64,000 nucleotides of DNA from Allolobophora icterica. Its lineage: Eukaryota; Annelida; Clitellata; Crassiclitellata; Lumbricidae. Position 1 is the stretch's first letter; each line of letters starts with the position of its first letter. The DNA lies in NCBI GenBank assembly GCA_963556255.1, contig OY744617.1, forward strand, positions 31,011,566 to 31,075,565. Reading direction: 5' to 3'. The translations under genes and the position numbers were made by a program. The notes beneath the pieces were generated by a model that was given only the letters and a program-made list of their open reading frames with translations, had not been told where the DNA came from and ran no database searches. Below are positions 35,691-48,519 of the stretch, one piece after another.

Positions 35691-36489
35691 GAGGCGTTGA
35701 GCGCCAGAGTGGCCTAACCCCATTGGACGTAGTTTTGAGAAAATGTAAAAATAAGATTTAAATGCAAAGCATAAATCAGGTAATTATGTTTTATGCGGTT
35801 TTTAACTATTAACAAATTACTCTGATCCAAGTGGCATTTCCAGGCTGGTTGTAGACTAAAAGTTGATTACTATGTTCACTTTATGAGGTTATTTGTCAAG
35901 GTCAAGTGTGGGTTAGGCCACTCTGGCACTTACGAAATTCAACGAATTCCATATGTTTTAATATTGATAAACCACTTTATGTTTTATAGTGATTAACCAA
36001 CAAAAGTAAAATGAATTAGTGCTAACTGTAATAGCATTCAGCACAATTTTGCCCATAATGGATCAGTTATACAGCCGAGTCTCCGTCCATGACATCGGAA
36101 CATGGTCGGTAGTATAAAATCGTACTGTTGCTACTATTATTGTCTCATTCACCTTCTCCAATACTAAAATTATTGTTATCCGACAACGATTTTATCAAAT
36201 TAGCCTTAAACGAACACTTTTACGGCTTTTGACGACAAGTTTTCGGTGAGCGATATTAAGGCACGCAACGCGAACAACGATAGCCAACAGGGTTTTAGAG
36301 GGTTAGGCCACTCTGGCATTAGCACGCTGGCCAGTGCCAGAACAAACTTTTCATAGACTAGCGAATACAAAGACGAATGTGGGTTAGGCCACTCTGGCAC
36401 TTGTAGATACACAGTAAATGAATTGATTGGCGTCATAAACACCATATTGGAAAATTTGAGGGTTAGGCCACTCTGGCGCTCAACGCCTC
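35691..36489. mobile_element. Non-autonomous DNA element with ~30-bp TIRs (799 bp)
   Basis: The left end GAGGCGTTGAGCGCCAGAGT continues to GGCCTAACCC and is the exact reverse complement of the right end (GGGTTAGGCCACTCTGGCGC then TCAACGCCTC). AATT flanks both sides (35687-35690 and 36490-36493); up to seven bases CTCAATT are shared if the ends are shifted. The unit A equivalent (about 22439) is empty and of the expected length. GGTTAGGCCACTCTGGC recurs inside at about 35912, 36300, 36380 and 36460, plus once inverted at the left end. No transposase is visible; superfamily unknown. Confidence 0.85.
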
Positions 36490-36493
36490 AATT

Positions 36494-36957
36494 ATTCACC
36501 TCATAACAGTGGCGATGAAAGCAGTTACGTAAAATTATCAGCAACCAAAATTAGTAGCCATTTTGCAGCCCTACTTTTTGTAACCTTCGTTCAATATTTT
36601 CATTACAATAATCCTTCCAGTTTTAGCCATAATGTCATTCAGGAGAGTATGTTGTGCAATGTGCATAATACAACATCATCTAGCCAATTAGTAACTGCTT
36701 GTTTTGGTGCTCTTAACGAAATTCGCCACATTTTAATGGTGAACCAGTAAGCACAATATCAAAACATCTTAATGGTTTTACCATGATGGGGAATTTCTTA
36801 TGCAGGATATAACAATGCGTCTAAAATATCGTCGGCTTGTTTGCGTCCGAGGCACGCAGGCCTGCTGAGATGCAGATCCTGGTTTTTGCCGATGCCAGTG
36901 GATGTTGTAGCCTATGCGGATCTGACGTCGGGTAATTTCAGCTGAGAATAACTTATC
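36494..36957. other. Non-coding closing segment of unit B
   Basis: It matches 22450-22867 of unit A (CATGATGGGGAATTTCTT, GGCACGCAGGCCTGCTGAG). No gene is supported. Confidence 0.6.
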
Positions 36958-37236
36958 TAGAAATATACCGAAGAAGAGGAGTGGCCACCCGCCCTCAAAT
37001 ATCGACGCTAAAAAATTGGTGTCGCAACACGTAGTACCTACGACTCCCTCTCCGGAAAGTGCAATGGACTGCTCTTCTTCTTCTCCTAATCTGTTGCCTC
37101 AGTCTAAGCCTCTAAAGGGCCCATCATATCGGAAGATAGGCTGCGGGAAATAAGCAATTCGAAAAGATTGGACTTTCTCCCTGATATAAGCGACATCGCG
37201 GAATTTGTAGAGCGAACAGAACAGCGAAAGAGACCA

Positions 37237-40200
37237 GAAACCCAACACCGTTCTGGTTGTGGTTACATCAAGGACATTCAATGGGAGAATCTAATCCAAT
37301 GACTTCTATAGCGCCTTTATAACCCAGCATCGTTCTGGTTCTGGTTACATCAAGGACATTCAATGGGAGAATCTAATCCAATGACTTCTATAACGCCTTT
37401 ATAAACTCAGCATCGTTCTGGTTCTGGTTACATCAAGGGCATTCAATGGGAGAATCTAATCCAGTGACTTCTATAGCGCCTTTATAAACCCAGCATCGTT
37501 CTGGTTCTGGTTGCATCAAGGACATTCAATGGGAGAATCTAATCCAATGACTTCTATAGCGCCTTTATAAACCCAGCACCATTCTGGTTCTGGTTACATC
37601 AAGGACATTCAATGGGAGAATCTAATCCAATGACTTCTATAGCGCCTTTATAAACCCAGCAATTGTTCTGGTTCTGGTCACATCAAGGACATTCAATGGG
37701 AGAATCTAATCCAATGACTTCTATAGCGCCTTTATAAACCCAGCATCGTTCTGGTTCTGGTTACATCAAGGACATTCAATGGGAGAATCTAATCCAATGA
37801 CTTCTATAGCGCCTTTATAAACCCAGCACCATTCTGGTTCTGGTTACATCAAGGACATTCAATGGGAGAATCTAATCCAATGACTTCTATAGCGCCTTTA
37901 TAAACCCAGCAATTGTTCTGGTTCTGGTCACATCAAGGACATTCAATGGGAGAATCTAATCCAATGACTTCTATAGCGCCTTTATAAACCCAGCATCGTT
38001 CTGGTTCTGGTTGCATCAAGGACATTCAATGGGAGAATCTAATCCAATGACTTCTATAGCGCCTTTATAAACCCAGCATCGTTCTGGTTCTGGTTACATC
38101 AAGGGCATTCAATGGGAGAATCTAATCCAATGACTTCTATAGCGCCTTTATAAACCCAGCACCATTCTGGTTCTGGTTACATCAAGGCCATTCAATGGGA
38201 GAATCTAATCCAATTACTTCTATAACGCCTTTATAAACCAAGCATCGTTCTGGTTCTGGTTACATCAAAGGCATTCAATGGGAGAATCTAATCCAATGAC
38301 TTCTATAGCGCCTTTATAAACCCAGCATCGTTCTGGTTCTGGTTACATCAAGGACATTCAATGGGAGAATCTAATCCAATGACTTCTATAGCGCCTTTAT
38401 AAACCCAGCATCGTTCTGGTTCTGGTTACATCAAGGACATTCAATGGGAGAATCTAATCCAATGACTTCTATAGCGCCTTTATAAACCCAGCATCGTTCT
38501 GGTTCTGGTTGCATCAAGGACATTCAATGGGAGAATCTAATCCAATGACTTCTATAGCGCCTTTATAAACCCAGCATCGTTCTGGTTCTGGTTACATCAA
38601 GGACATTCAATGGGAGAATCTAATCCAATGACTTCTATAGCGCCTTTATAAACCCAGCATCGTTCTGGTTCTGGTTGCATCAAGGACATTCAATGGGAGA
38701 ATCTAATCCAATGACTTCTATAGCGCCTTTATAAACCCAGCATCGTTCTGGTTCTGGTTACATCAAGGGCATTCAATGGGAGAATCTAATCCAATGACTT
38801 CTATAGCGCCTTTATAAACCCAGCACCATTCTGGTTCTGGTTACATCAAGGCCATTCAATGGGAGAATCTAATCCAATTACTTCTATAACGCCTTTATAA
38901 ACCAAGCATCGTTCTGGTTCTGGTTACATCAAAGGCATTCAATGGGAGAATCTAATCCAATGACTTCTATAGCGCCTTTATAAACCCAGCATCGTTCTGG
39001 TTCTGGTTACATCAAGGACATTCAATGGGAGAATCTAATCCAATGACTTCTATAGCGCCTTTATAAACCCAGCATCGTTCTGGTTCTGGTTACATCAAGG
39101 GCATTCAATGGGAGAATCTAATCCAATGACTTCCTTTGCGCCTTTATAAACCCAGCATCGTTCTGGTTCTGGTTGCATCAAGGACATTCAATGGGAGAAT
39201 CTAATCCAATGACTTCTATAGCGCCTTTATAAACCCAGCATCGTTCTGGTTCTGGTTACATCAAAGGCATTCAATGGGAGAATCTAATCCTATGACTTCT
39301 ATAGCGCCTTTATAAACCCAGCATCGTTCTGGTTCTGGTTACATCAAGGACATTCAATGGGAGAATCTAATCCAATGACTTCTATAGCGCCTTTATAAAC
39401 CCAGCATCGTTCTGGTTCTGGTTACATCAAAGGCATTCAATGGGAGAATCTAATCCAATGACTTCTATAGCGCCTTTATAACCCAGCATCGTTCTGGTTC
39501 TGGTTACATCAAGGACATTCAATGGGAGAATCTAATCCAATGACTTCTATAGCGCCTTTATAACCCAGCATCGTTCTGGTTCTGGTTACATCAAGGACAT
39601 TCAATGGGAGAATCTAATCCAATGACTTCTATAGCGCCTTTATAACCCAGCATCGTTCTGGTTCTGGTTACATCAAGGACATTCAATGGGAGAATCTAAT
39701 CCAATGACTTCTATTGCGCCTTTATAAACCCAGCATCGTTCTGGTTCTGGTTACATCAAGGACATTCAATGGGAGAATCTAATCCAATGACTTCTATAGC
39801 GCCTTTATAACCCAGCATCGTTCTGGTTCTGGTTACATCAAGGACATTCAATGGGAGAATCTAATCCAATGACTTCTATAGCGCCTTTATAAACCCAGCA
39901 TCGTTCTGGTTCTGGTTACATCAAGGACATTCAATGGGAGAATCTAATCCAATGACTTCTATTGCGCCTTTATAAACCCAGCATCGTTCTGGTTCTGGTT
40001 ACATCAAGGACATTCAATGGGAGAATCTAATCCAATGACTTCTATAGCGCCTTTATAACCCAGCATCGTTCTGGTTCTGGTTACATCAAGGACATTCAAT
40101 GGGAGAATCTAATCCAATGACTTCTATAGCGCCTTTATAACCCAGCATCGTTCTGGTTCTGGTTGCATCAAGGACATTCAATGGGAGAATCTAATCCAAT

Positions 40201-43200
40201 GACTTCTATTGCGCCTTTATAAACCCAGCATCGTTCTGGTTCTGGTTACATCAAGGACATTCAATGGGAGAATCTAATCCAATGACTTCTATAGCGCCTT
40301 TATAAACCCAGCATCGTTCTGGTTCTGGTTACATCAAGGGCATTCAATGGGAGAATCTAATCCAGTGACTTCTATGACGCCTTTATAAACCCAGCATTGT
40401 TCTGGTTCTGGTTACATCAAGGGCATTCAATGGGAGAATCTAATCCAATGACTTCTATAGCGCCTTTATAAACCCAGCATCGTTCTGGTTCTGGTTACAT
40501 CAAGGGCATTCAATGGGAGAATCTAATCCAATTACTTCTATAACGCCTTTATAAACCAAGCATCGTTCTGGTTCTGGTTACATCAAGGACATTCAATGGG
40601 AGAATCTAATCCAATGACTTCTATAGCGCCTTTATAAACCCAGCAATTGTTCTGGTTCTGGTTACATCAAAGACATTCAATGGGAGAATCTAATCCAATG
40701 ACTTCTATAGCGCCTTTATAAACCCAGCATCGTTCTGGTTCTGGTTACATCAAGGACATTCAATGGGAGAATCTAATCCAATGACTTATATAGCGCCTTT
40801 ATAAACCCAGCATCGTTCTGGTTCTGGTTACATCAAGGGCATTCAATGGGAGAATCTAATCCAATGACTTATATAACGCCTTTATAAACCCAGCATCGTT
40901 CTGGTTCTGGTTACATCAAGGGCATTCAATGGGAGAATCTAATCCAATGACTTCTATAGCGCCTTTATAAACCCAGCATCGTTCTGGTTCTGGTTACATC
41001 AAGGACATTCAATGGGAGAATCTAATCAATGACTTCTATAGCGCCTTTATAAACCCAGCATCGTTCTGGTTCTGGTTACATCAAGGACATTCAATGGGAG
41101 AATCTAATCCAATGACTTCTATAACGCCTTTATAAACCCAGCATCGTTCTGGTTCTGGTTACATCAAGGACATTCAATGGGAGAATCTAATCCAATGACT
41201 TCTATAGCGCCTTTATAAACCCAGCATCGTTCTGGTTCCGGTTACATCAATGGCATTCAATGGGAGAATCTAATCCAATGACTTCTATAGCGCCTTTATA
41301 AACCCAGCATCGTTCTGGTTCTGGTTACATCAAGGACATTCAATGGGAGAATCTAATCCAATGACTTCTATAGCGCCTTTATAAACCCAGCATCGTTCTG
41401 GTTCTGGTTACATCAAGGACATTCAATGGGAGAATCTAATCCAATGACTTCTATAGCGCCTTTATAAACCCAGCATCGTTCTGGTTCTGGTTACATCAAG
41501 GACATTCAATGGGAGAATCTAATCCAATGACTTATATAGCGCCTTTATAAACCCAGCATCGTTCTGGTTCTGGTTACATCAATGGCATTCAATGGGAGAA
41601 TCTAATCCAATGACTTCTATAGCGCCTTTATAAACCCAGCATCGTTCTGGTTCTGGTTACATCAAGGACATTCAATGGGAGAATCTAATCCAATGACTTC
41701 TATAGCGCCTTTATAAACCCAGCATCGTTCTGGTTCTGGTTACATCAAGGGCATTCAATGGGAGAATCTAATCCAATGACTTCTATAACGCCTTTATAAA
41801 CCCAGCATCGTTCTGGTTCTGGTTACATCAAGGACATTCAATGGGAGAATCTAATCCAATGACTTCTATAGCGCCTTTATAAACCCAGCAATTGTTCTGG
41901 TTCTGGTTACATCAAAGACATTCAATGGGAGAATCTAATCCAATGACTTATATAGCGCCTTTATAAACCCAGCATCGTTCTGGTTCTGGTTACATCAAGG
42001 GCATTCAATGGGAGAATCTAATCCAATGACTTATATAACGCCTTTATAAACCCAGCATCGTTCTGGTTCTGGTTACATCAAGGGCATTCAATGGGAGAAT
42101 CTAATCCAATGACTTCTATAGCGCCTTTATAAACCCAGCATCGTTCTGGTTCTGGTTACATCAAAGGCATTCATTAGGAGAATCTAATCCAATGACTTCT
42201 ATAGCGCCTTTATAAACCCAGCACCGTTCTGGTTCTGGTTACATCAATGGCATTCAATGGGAGAATCTAATCCAATGACTTCTATAGCGCCTTTATAAAC
42301 CCAGCATCGTTCTGGTTCTGGTTACATCAAGGACATTCAATGGGAGAATCTAATCCAATGACTTCTATAGCGCCTTTATAAACCCAGCATCGTTCTGGTT
42401 CTGGTTACATCAAGGACATTCATTAGGAGAATCTAATCCAATGACTTCTATAGCGCCTTTATAAACCCAGCATCGTTCTGGTTCTGGTTACATCAAAGGC
42501 ATTCATTAGGAGAATCTAATCCAATGACTTCTATAGCGCCTTTATAAACCCAGCATCGTTCTGGTTCTGGTTACATCAATGGCATTCAATGGGAGAATCT
42601 AATCCAATGACTTCTATAGCGCCTTTATAAACCCAGCATCGTTCTGGTTCTGGTTACATCAATGGCATTCAATGGGAGAATCTAATCCAATGACTTCTAT
42701 AGCGCCTTTATAAACCCAGCATTGTTCTGGTTCTGGTTACATCAAGGACATTCAATGGGAGAATCTAATCCAATGACTTCTATAGCGCCTTTATAAACCC
42801 AGCACCATTCTGATTCTGGTTACATCAAGGACATTCAATGGGAGAATCTAATCCAATGACTTCTATAGCGCCTTTATAAACTCAGCATCGTTCTGGTTCT
42901 GGTTACATCAAGGACATTCAATGGGAGAATCTAATCCAATGACTTCTATAGCGCCTTTATAAACCCAGCATCGTTCTGGTTCTGGTTACATCAAGGACAT
43001 TCAATGGGAGAATCTAATCCAATGACTTCTATAGCGCCTTTATAAACCCAGCACCATTCTGATTCTGGTTACATCAAGGACATTCAATGGGAGAATCTAA
43101 TCCAATGACTTCTATAACGCCTTTATAAACCCAGCATCGTTCTGGTTCTGGTTACATCAAGGGCATTCAATGGGAGAATCTAATCCAATGACTTCTATTG

Positions 43201-43785
43201 CGCCTTTATAAACCCAGCATCGTTCTGGTTCTGGTTACATCAAGGACATTCAATGGGAGAATCTAATCCAATGACTTCTATAGCGCCTTTATAAACCCAG
43301 CACCATTCTGATTCTGGTTACATCAAGGACATTCAATGGGAGAATCTAATCCAATGACTTCTATAGCGCCTTTATAAACCAAGCATCGTTCTGGTTCTGG
43401 TTACATCAAGGACATTCAATGGGAGAATCTAATCCAATGACTTCTATAGCGCCTTTATAAACCCAGCACCATTCTGATTCTGGTTACATCAAGGACATTC
43501 AATGGGAGAATCTAATCCAATGACTTCTATAGCGCCTTTATAAACCCAGCATCGTTCTGGTTCTGGTTACATCAAGGACATTCAATGGGAGAATCTAATC
43601 CAATGACTTCTATAGCGCCTTTATAAACCCAGCATCGTTCTGATTCTGGTTACATCAAGGACATTCAATGGGAGAATCTAATCCAATGACTTCTATAGCG
43701 CCTTTATAAACCCAGCATCGTTCTGGTTCTGGTTACATCAAGGGCATTCAATGGGAGAATCTAATTCAGTTACTTCTATAGCGCC
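37237..43785 (+). repeat. 83-bp minisatellite array C, about 79 copies
   Basis: Same unit and orientation as arrays A and B. Internal block duplications are visible: a 249-bp (3-unit) step with CAGCACCATTCTGG/CAGCAATTGTTCTGG near 37577 and 37826; a 664-bp (8-unit) step with CATCAAGGCCATTC near 38184 and 38848; and a 1162-bp (14-unit) step with CCAATGACTTATATAACGCC at 40861 and 42023. Variants such as CATTCATTAGGAG are private to the distal part. Confidence 0.95.
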
Positions 43786-44386
43786 GTGATCATAATGCAT
43801 GAAAGGATCAAACGATGATCACGGTGATCTCCTCCACAAACCATTGCCAAAGTAATACGCCACTAGATATTGTGATTTTTGTGAGTCTAAGTGCAAGCAA
43901 ATAAGAAAGATGTGTATTTTGTAGACTATGTAAATGTGTCTTAAAACGGATTTTTTCATTCAATAGTGCGCGTTTTTATATTTTACAATACACTGTGTGG
44001 TATATATTTTATTTATTTTTCAGTAATGATTTTGCCCGGTAGAGTTTGCTACGCAGAACGTGATTCCACGAGTTGAATCACCGGCGTCTGTAATAGGCAT
44101 TAGTATTTTATTAAAGAGTACCCCCGGTACTTATCAACAATGATGTCTGGTATTCGAAGGGTTAGAGTCAAGGGTAGGGTTCAGGTCGCCATCAGATAGA
44201 TGGTTAGCTAAAACCAGAGTCTATTAAACATGATTGGTCGAAATGTGAATGATGAAGGTGATTGATGGCACTTGAGGTGTGTGATAACTGTAATTCAGTT
44301 CATTCTGAAACTGCTGCCGATGATGACAATGATAATGATGACGCTCAGTTTTTAAGATGTAGAATTGTAGATGTTTTTCATTTAGG
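43786..44386 (+). other. Conserved spacer upstream of Mab-21 gene C
   Basis: Homologous to the spacers of A and B. It ends in GATGTTTTTCATTTAG directly before the ATG, the clearest of the three possible splice acceptors. It contains only short GAT/AAT triplets. Confidence 0.5.
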
Positions 44387-47269
44387 ATGACGGAACTAAG
44401 TCTTGTGGGTAAATCGAATGAAGAAATGGCATCTGGGTTCATCGCTAGCACGTGTGATTCACTTCCAAAGTCATTTCCTCTTGTTTCTGATCATATCTAT
44501 GGCGTAATACCGTCCTCGAGCAATGAACCAAATGAGTATTTAATTTTTTGTGGCAGCCATGCTGAGTTCTATATCCGACCGCCGAATTCATGCATTGATG
44601 ACGTAGATGTCATGATCGCCAGAGCTGATGAACTGGTCTTCAGTGGTGACTTTCCAAGGTTGCCAAGGGATATGAGTGGCCTAGCAGATAAAATCGTGTG
44701 CTACAAGATTGAATCATACCGTGGATTGCCAGGTTTTGTTCGATTACGCAATTTCGGGGAAATGAACTATAATTGGAAATGTAAAAAGTACGAATATAAG
44801 CATACAGCTCCTTCAAAAAGATATGCGATACTACAGATGGATCGTGTTGCAAATACGTTTTCTCCTGGTGTACTCTTCAGAAACGCCATGACAGAAATCA
44901 TTTGTGGTCCAGCAGTTAAGCATAGAAGCGATACGTCTAAGGGTGATTGTTTCGCACGTGATTTCGTCTACAGCATATGGTGCCCACAATGGCCTAACGA
45001 AGCCCAAGGTTGGCTTAAAAGACCTAGGAATAATGGATGGCCGACCATTCACACAATCGCCGAGGTTACACAAAATGGTTATCATGTTGTCTTCGTTAAG
45101 CATCGTTCTTGCAGAGACGATAAACTACAGTGGAGGCTTTCATTTTCAGTTGCGGAGATAATTTTACTTCAGAGTTGGACTCAAATTCAACAGATTGTCT
45201 ACCATTTGTTGAGATTCTTCTGCAAGAGAGAGTTAATACAAAAGGATTGTCCAAAGGAGGATGAGATTCTCTGTACATATCATTTAAAGACACTGATGTT
45301 ATGGACTTGTGAATTAATGTCGCCGGAATGGTGGAATTCCTCTTCTGCCATTACGATCTGCTGTAAGTTATTGAAGAAGCTTTCAGACTGGCTACAGAAG
45401 AGGCACTGCCCGAACTATTTTATTCCTGAAGCAAATTTATTTTATGAATCATCGAACTCCACAATCCATGACAAGACTGTAAAACGACTAAATGAATTCC
45501 GAAATTCTGGCAATCTCTGTGATTGGTTCGTGGAAAATTACATACTGCCATTCATTAGGAGACATTTCGAGCTTAAAAGCACATTGGAGGTAATGCCACA
45601 TTTAGCGGATTTCATGCTGTCTCTTTTGAAGTTTTGGAAAGTGACTGAATCAGAATCATTGGATTTATACTTTTGTTTCACATTCACATATTCACATTCG
45701 CGCGGTCGTCTTATAATAAAACGTGGATTAAGTTCAGGACTGCGTCAGAACTTCGTAGCGGAATACAATTCAAGATGTATTGAATCGGAAATACACTGGC
45801 GACTTAGAGAGCTTTCAACATTTCAGAACGTCTTGTGTTTCACGTACTATGTCATCCTACTGTTTATCTTGCACACAGCACATGGTTTAAGCTGTGGGGA
45901 AATTTCATGGGATGGCAGTCTTTTTGTTGAATTTGTCACTGCAATTTCGATACAACCAAAACTTGTAAGGTCTCAGTATCATAATTTTCCGAAAGGGTAC
46001 ACAGCACAAAGTTGTCGGATTCAATTTCTGCGCGCTCAGGGTTTCATGCTAAATTTATCTGGATCAAATAGTTGTCAGAAATTTCAACTACTGTCTCTCA
46101 TGTCAAAAGAGTTTCTTAGTAAATCTTTAGAACACGAAGGTTCTGAATGCAACGACATTGCTCCTGCAGGTTTGGCCTATCTGGCTGCTATCCACTTTGC
46201 CACATCAGAACACCAACTAGCAATACGCTTCTGCTTGTCAGTTCTCATGGATCAGTCTTCTCAAGAGGATAAGGAGACACTGAATGCAGGTTGCTTGTTG
46301 TTTATTGACGATGTCGCAAGAATCGTTGGATTGTGTGTGCTCCAGAAGAAGATTACTGACAACAACCTCCATTGCACTGACAAACGACTTTATCTTGATC
46401 TACGTCTTTCACCCGAGATCTTTGCTCATTATTTAACTGCAATATATTCCGAAAGAATATCCAAACATTTCTATTCTGATCGTGATTGGCCGGACTCAGC
46501 ATTTCCCATGGATAAATTTTTGAAGACTTTAATAAAACCAAAATACATTATATCAATGAATTCAGGTACTCATTGGAATGCTACCAGACAGATCGTTTAT
46601 AACAGAACAGATGCTTTGTCAAAAACCCAGGGTTCAAATGTGAATCCTTTGATAGTCAAAGAAAGAGTAATTGACATTCTAATGGAATATGCTCTAGAAA
46701 ATATGATTTCATTCTACAATGTGATTCGCAACGACTTTGGCATCCAGTGCAACACAGCTGACTGCTATCGTGCTTTGTACCTTTACAAGTGTCGCCAATA
46801 CGATGAAGTGCAGTATTTGTGTGATCGAATTCTGCGAGAGCCTGATCTGCCAAGCGATCTGAAGGAAGTTTCATTTGCGAATGTTTTGTTGTTGCCACCG
46901 CTTAACTCTTTTTTCGATAGAGACGTACAGCCCTTGCTTGGGATTCACACACTCTTTTATTATTTATTACCTTGGAATGACGCTTTGCGGAAAGTTGAGC
47001 TAACTGCCGAGTCAACGTTTGAGCACTGTTTTGCACGAATTGTTAGCTATTACAGGCCTCCACTATTCTCTTTGCTTGACTGCTCCGCTAAAAGCCACTA
47101 TTTTCTTGGGAGATATTTTCTTGCAAAATATTTGAAAGTCAGATGTTGCATTGATTGTAATCTTCCGTATTCAGAAGCACTGAATGAATTTACAGCTCAG
47201 GAAACAAATCTTCCGTTTGAACACATCATTCGCAGATTTCTTCTAAGAAAGCTTCACATTAATAAATAG
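44387..47269 (+). CDS. Mab-21 / cGAS-like nucleotidyltransferase-domain protein C (960 aa)
   Basis: This intact single-exon ORF is a paralogue of gene A. The Mab-21 domain spans about residues 1-345: GS at 56-57, D72-x-D74 (IDDVDVM), third candidate Asp D192 in RDFV, then CPQWP and NNGWP, QWRLSFSVAEIILLQSWT from 248, and YHLKTLMLW from 298. In catalytically active relatives these acidic residues bind the metals for cyclic dinucleotide synthesis; activity here is inferred. The C-terminal ~600 residues include NAGCLLFIDDVARIVGL and a TPR-like helix pair near 789-825. Differences in length from A lie in loops (after residue 5, at 43-50, near 165) and are in frame. The stop overlaps AATAAATAG, which includes a possible polyadenylation hexamer. 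It is the best preserved of the three. Confidence 0.87.
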   Translation: MTELSLVGKSNEEMASGFIASTCDSLPKSFPLVSDHIYGVIPSSSNEPNEYLIFCGSHAEFYIRPPNSCIDDVDVMIARADELVFSGDFPRLPRDMSGLADKIVCYKIESYRGLPGFVRLRNFGEMNYNWKCKKYEYKHTAPSKRYAILQMDRVANTFSPGVLFRNAMTEIICGPAVKHRSDTSKGDCFARDFVYSIWCPQWPNEAQGWLKRPRNNGWPTIHTIAEVTQNGYHVVFVKHRSCRDDKLQWRLSFSVAEIILLQSWTQIQQIVYHLLRFFCKRELIQKDCPKEDEILCTYHLKTLMLWTCELMSPEWWNSSSAITICCKLLKKLSDWLQKRHCPNYFIPEANLFYESSNSTIHDKTVKRLNEFRNSGNLCDWFVENYILPFIRRHFELKSTLEVMPHLADFMLSLLKFWKVTESESLDLYFCFTFTYSHSRGRLIIKRGLSSGLRQNFVAEYNSRCIESEIHWRLRELSTFQNVLCFTYYVILLFILHTAHGLSCGEISWDGSLFVEFVTAISIQPKLVRSQYHNFPKGYTAQSCRIQFLRAQGFMLNLSGSNSCQKFQLLSLMSKEFLSKSLEHEGSECNDIAPAGLAYLAAIHFATSEHQLAIRFCLSVLMDQSSQEDKETLNAGCLLFIDDVARIVGLCVLQKKITDNNLHCTDKRLYLDLRLSPEIFAHYLTAIYSERISKHFYSDRDWPDSAFPMDKFLKTLIKPKYIISMNSGTHWNATRQIVYNRTDALSKTQGSNVNPLIVKERVIDILMEYALENMISFYNVIRNDFGIQCNTADCYRALYLYKCRQYDEVQYLCDRILREPDLPSDLKEVSFANVLLLPPLNSFFDRDVQPLLGIHTLFYYLLPWNDALRKVELTAESTFEHCFARIVSYYRPPLFSLLDCSAKSHYFLGRYFLAKYLKVRCCIDCNLPYSEALNEFTAQETNLPFEHIIRRFLLRKLHINK

Positions 47270-47351
47270 TTCAAGAGTTTCATCGTATCAATGACCAAGT
47301 TGACTTTTCATACGAAATTTGCTTTTGTGATATGTGATTCTAAAGAACGAA

Positions 47352-47903
47352 TCTTACTTTCTCTTTCGTTTTGCTGACCACATCTCTCGGTCTAGTTTTT
47401 ATCACCTAAGTCGTATTCGTGCTGTCCGGCGTTCTGTTACTTCCTCCACTTTCACCTCCATGGTTCATGCCTTTATCTGCTCACGCATTGATTATTGTAA
47501 TTCGCTACTTATTGGCCTGCCAAAATCCCGTCTGTCTCCACTTCAATCGGTGTTAAACGCAACTGCTCGTCTGATTGCCCGCCTTCCAAGTTACTCTCAT
47601 ATCTCGACTTTTCTGTCTGAGCACTTGCATTGGCTTCCGCTCACTGGGCGCATCCTCTTAGTCCCTCGGACCCGGACTTCTATGGCTCAACACCGTGCCT
47701 ACGCATCTGTTGGCCCGTCCCTCTGGAATGATCTTCCTTCCATGACTCGTTTTCAAATCCTAACTGGGGGCATTGCTGCTACTTCTCGCTGTCTTAAGAC
47801 TTTTCTTTTCTCACGGAACTCCTCGCACTGGGAGCGCCTCTGATTAGGTTGTACTGCGAGAGGCGCTTTATAAATTCGTAAATACAATACAATACAATGC
47901 AAT
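47352..47903 (+). mobile_element. CR1/L2-like LINE 3' relic with internal deletion
   Basis: The translation (47352-47843) shows FYHLSRIRAVRRS, HAFICSRIDYCNSLL, LQSVLNATARLI, LHWLPLTGRI, then VPRTRTS and GPSLWNDLP, ending RNSSHWERL. This is the C-terminal end of CR1/L2/Jockey-type RT proteins. A block normally present between HWLP..RI and VPRTR is missing. The 3' UTR has a perfect 9-bp stem AGCGCCTCT/AGAGGCGCT (47833-47841 and 47859-47867) and an (AATAC)n tail. Units A and B lack it (GAATGAAACATACTTCTAAGG at about 14880), which proves insertion after the triplication. Confidence 0.85.
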
Positions 47904-48124
47904 ACTTCTAGAGTATTGCTGCTTGACTCGGCTATCGCTGGGGTGGAAATACACAGTCTTGAAAGATTTCGCCGTTCTATCGTGTAGAGACTTGGAAACA
48001 ACGTCCATTCTGCCATGTCATTGTGGCGCTAGTTGAAACTCACATGATAGAGCCTGCAGATCCAAACAGTAAGCCAGGTTCATGTTAACTAAAAAGAGAT
48101 CGACGTCTTGCTCCGTAAGAAATG

Positions 48125-48366
48125 GAGGAAGGCATTTGAAGAAACGCTACAGCACCACAGTATGGCTGTCAGTCTTCTGAGACGTCTTTGGTGCCGGTGA
48201 CACTCAAGCTGAAGTCGACTGCTCCAAAAACAGAAATAAGTTGCTCCTCAACAGCAGGTTCTTGTTCCTTTTTCAACTCCTGCACCATAGATGGTACTAC
48301 CACAGGCAACTAGAAAGAAACGTTTCTATACTTGATTGGCTCTCCATTAGACCAAAGGAACTCTGA
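48125..48366 (+). repeat. Conserved downstream module, copy C
   Basis: It keeps FEETLQHHSMAVSLLRRLWC before a TGA, and a second stretch ending ILDWLSIRPKEL at the shared TGA (48364-48366). Confidence 0.5.
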
Positions 48367-48519
48367 ATGCGACTTTGCTCTGTCAGCCATTCAGATAGTT
48401 TTTTAGTATGGAAGTTTTATATGTGCAGCGATGAATTCTCGAGCCATACAAGCAGCAATCCTGATTTATGAGAATGAACTGTTGCATAGTTTCCTGCGTT
48501 CTTCGAAAGCTTATAGTTA

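Larger units (their letters stand above)
22868..36957 (+). repeat. Segmental duplication unit B
   Basis: The second copy of the block contains leader 22868-23117, array B, the Mab-21 pseudogene and a downstream region. It lacks the ACAT region and gained hAT-like MITE 3 and the 799-bp TIR element. Confidence 0.85.
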
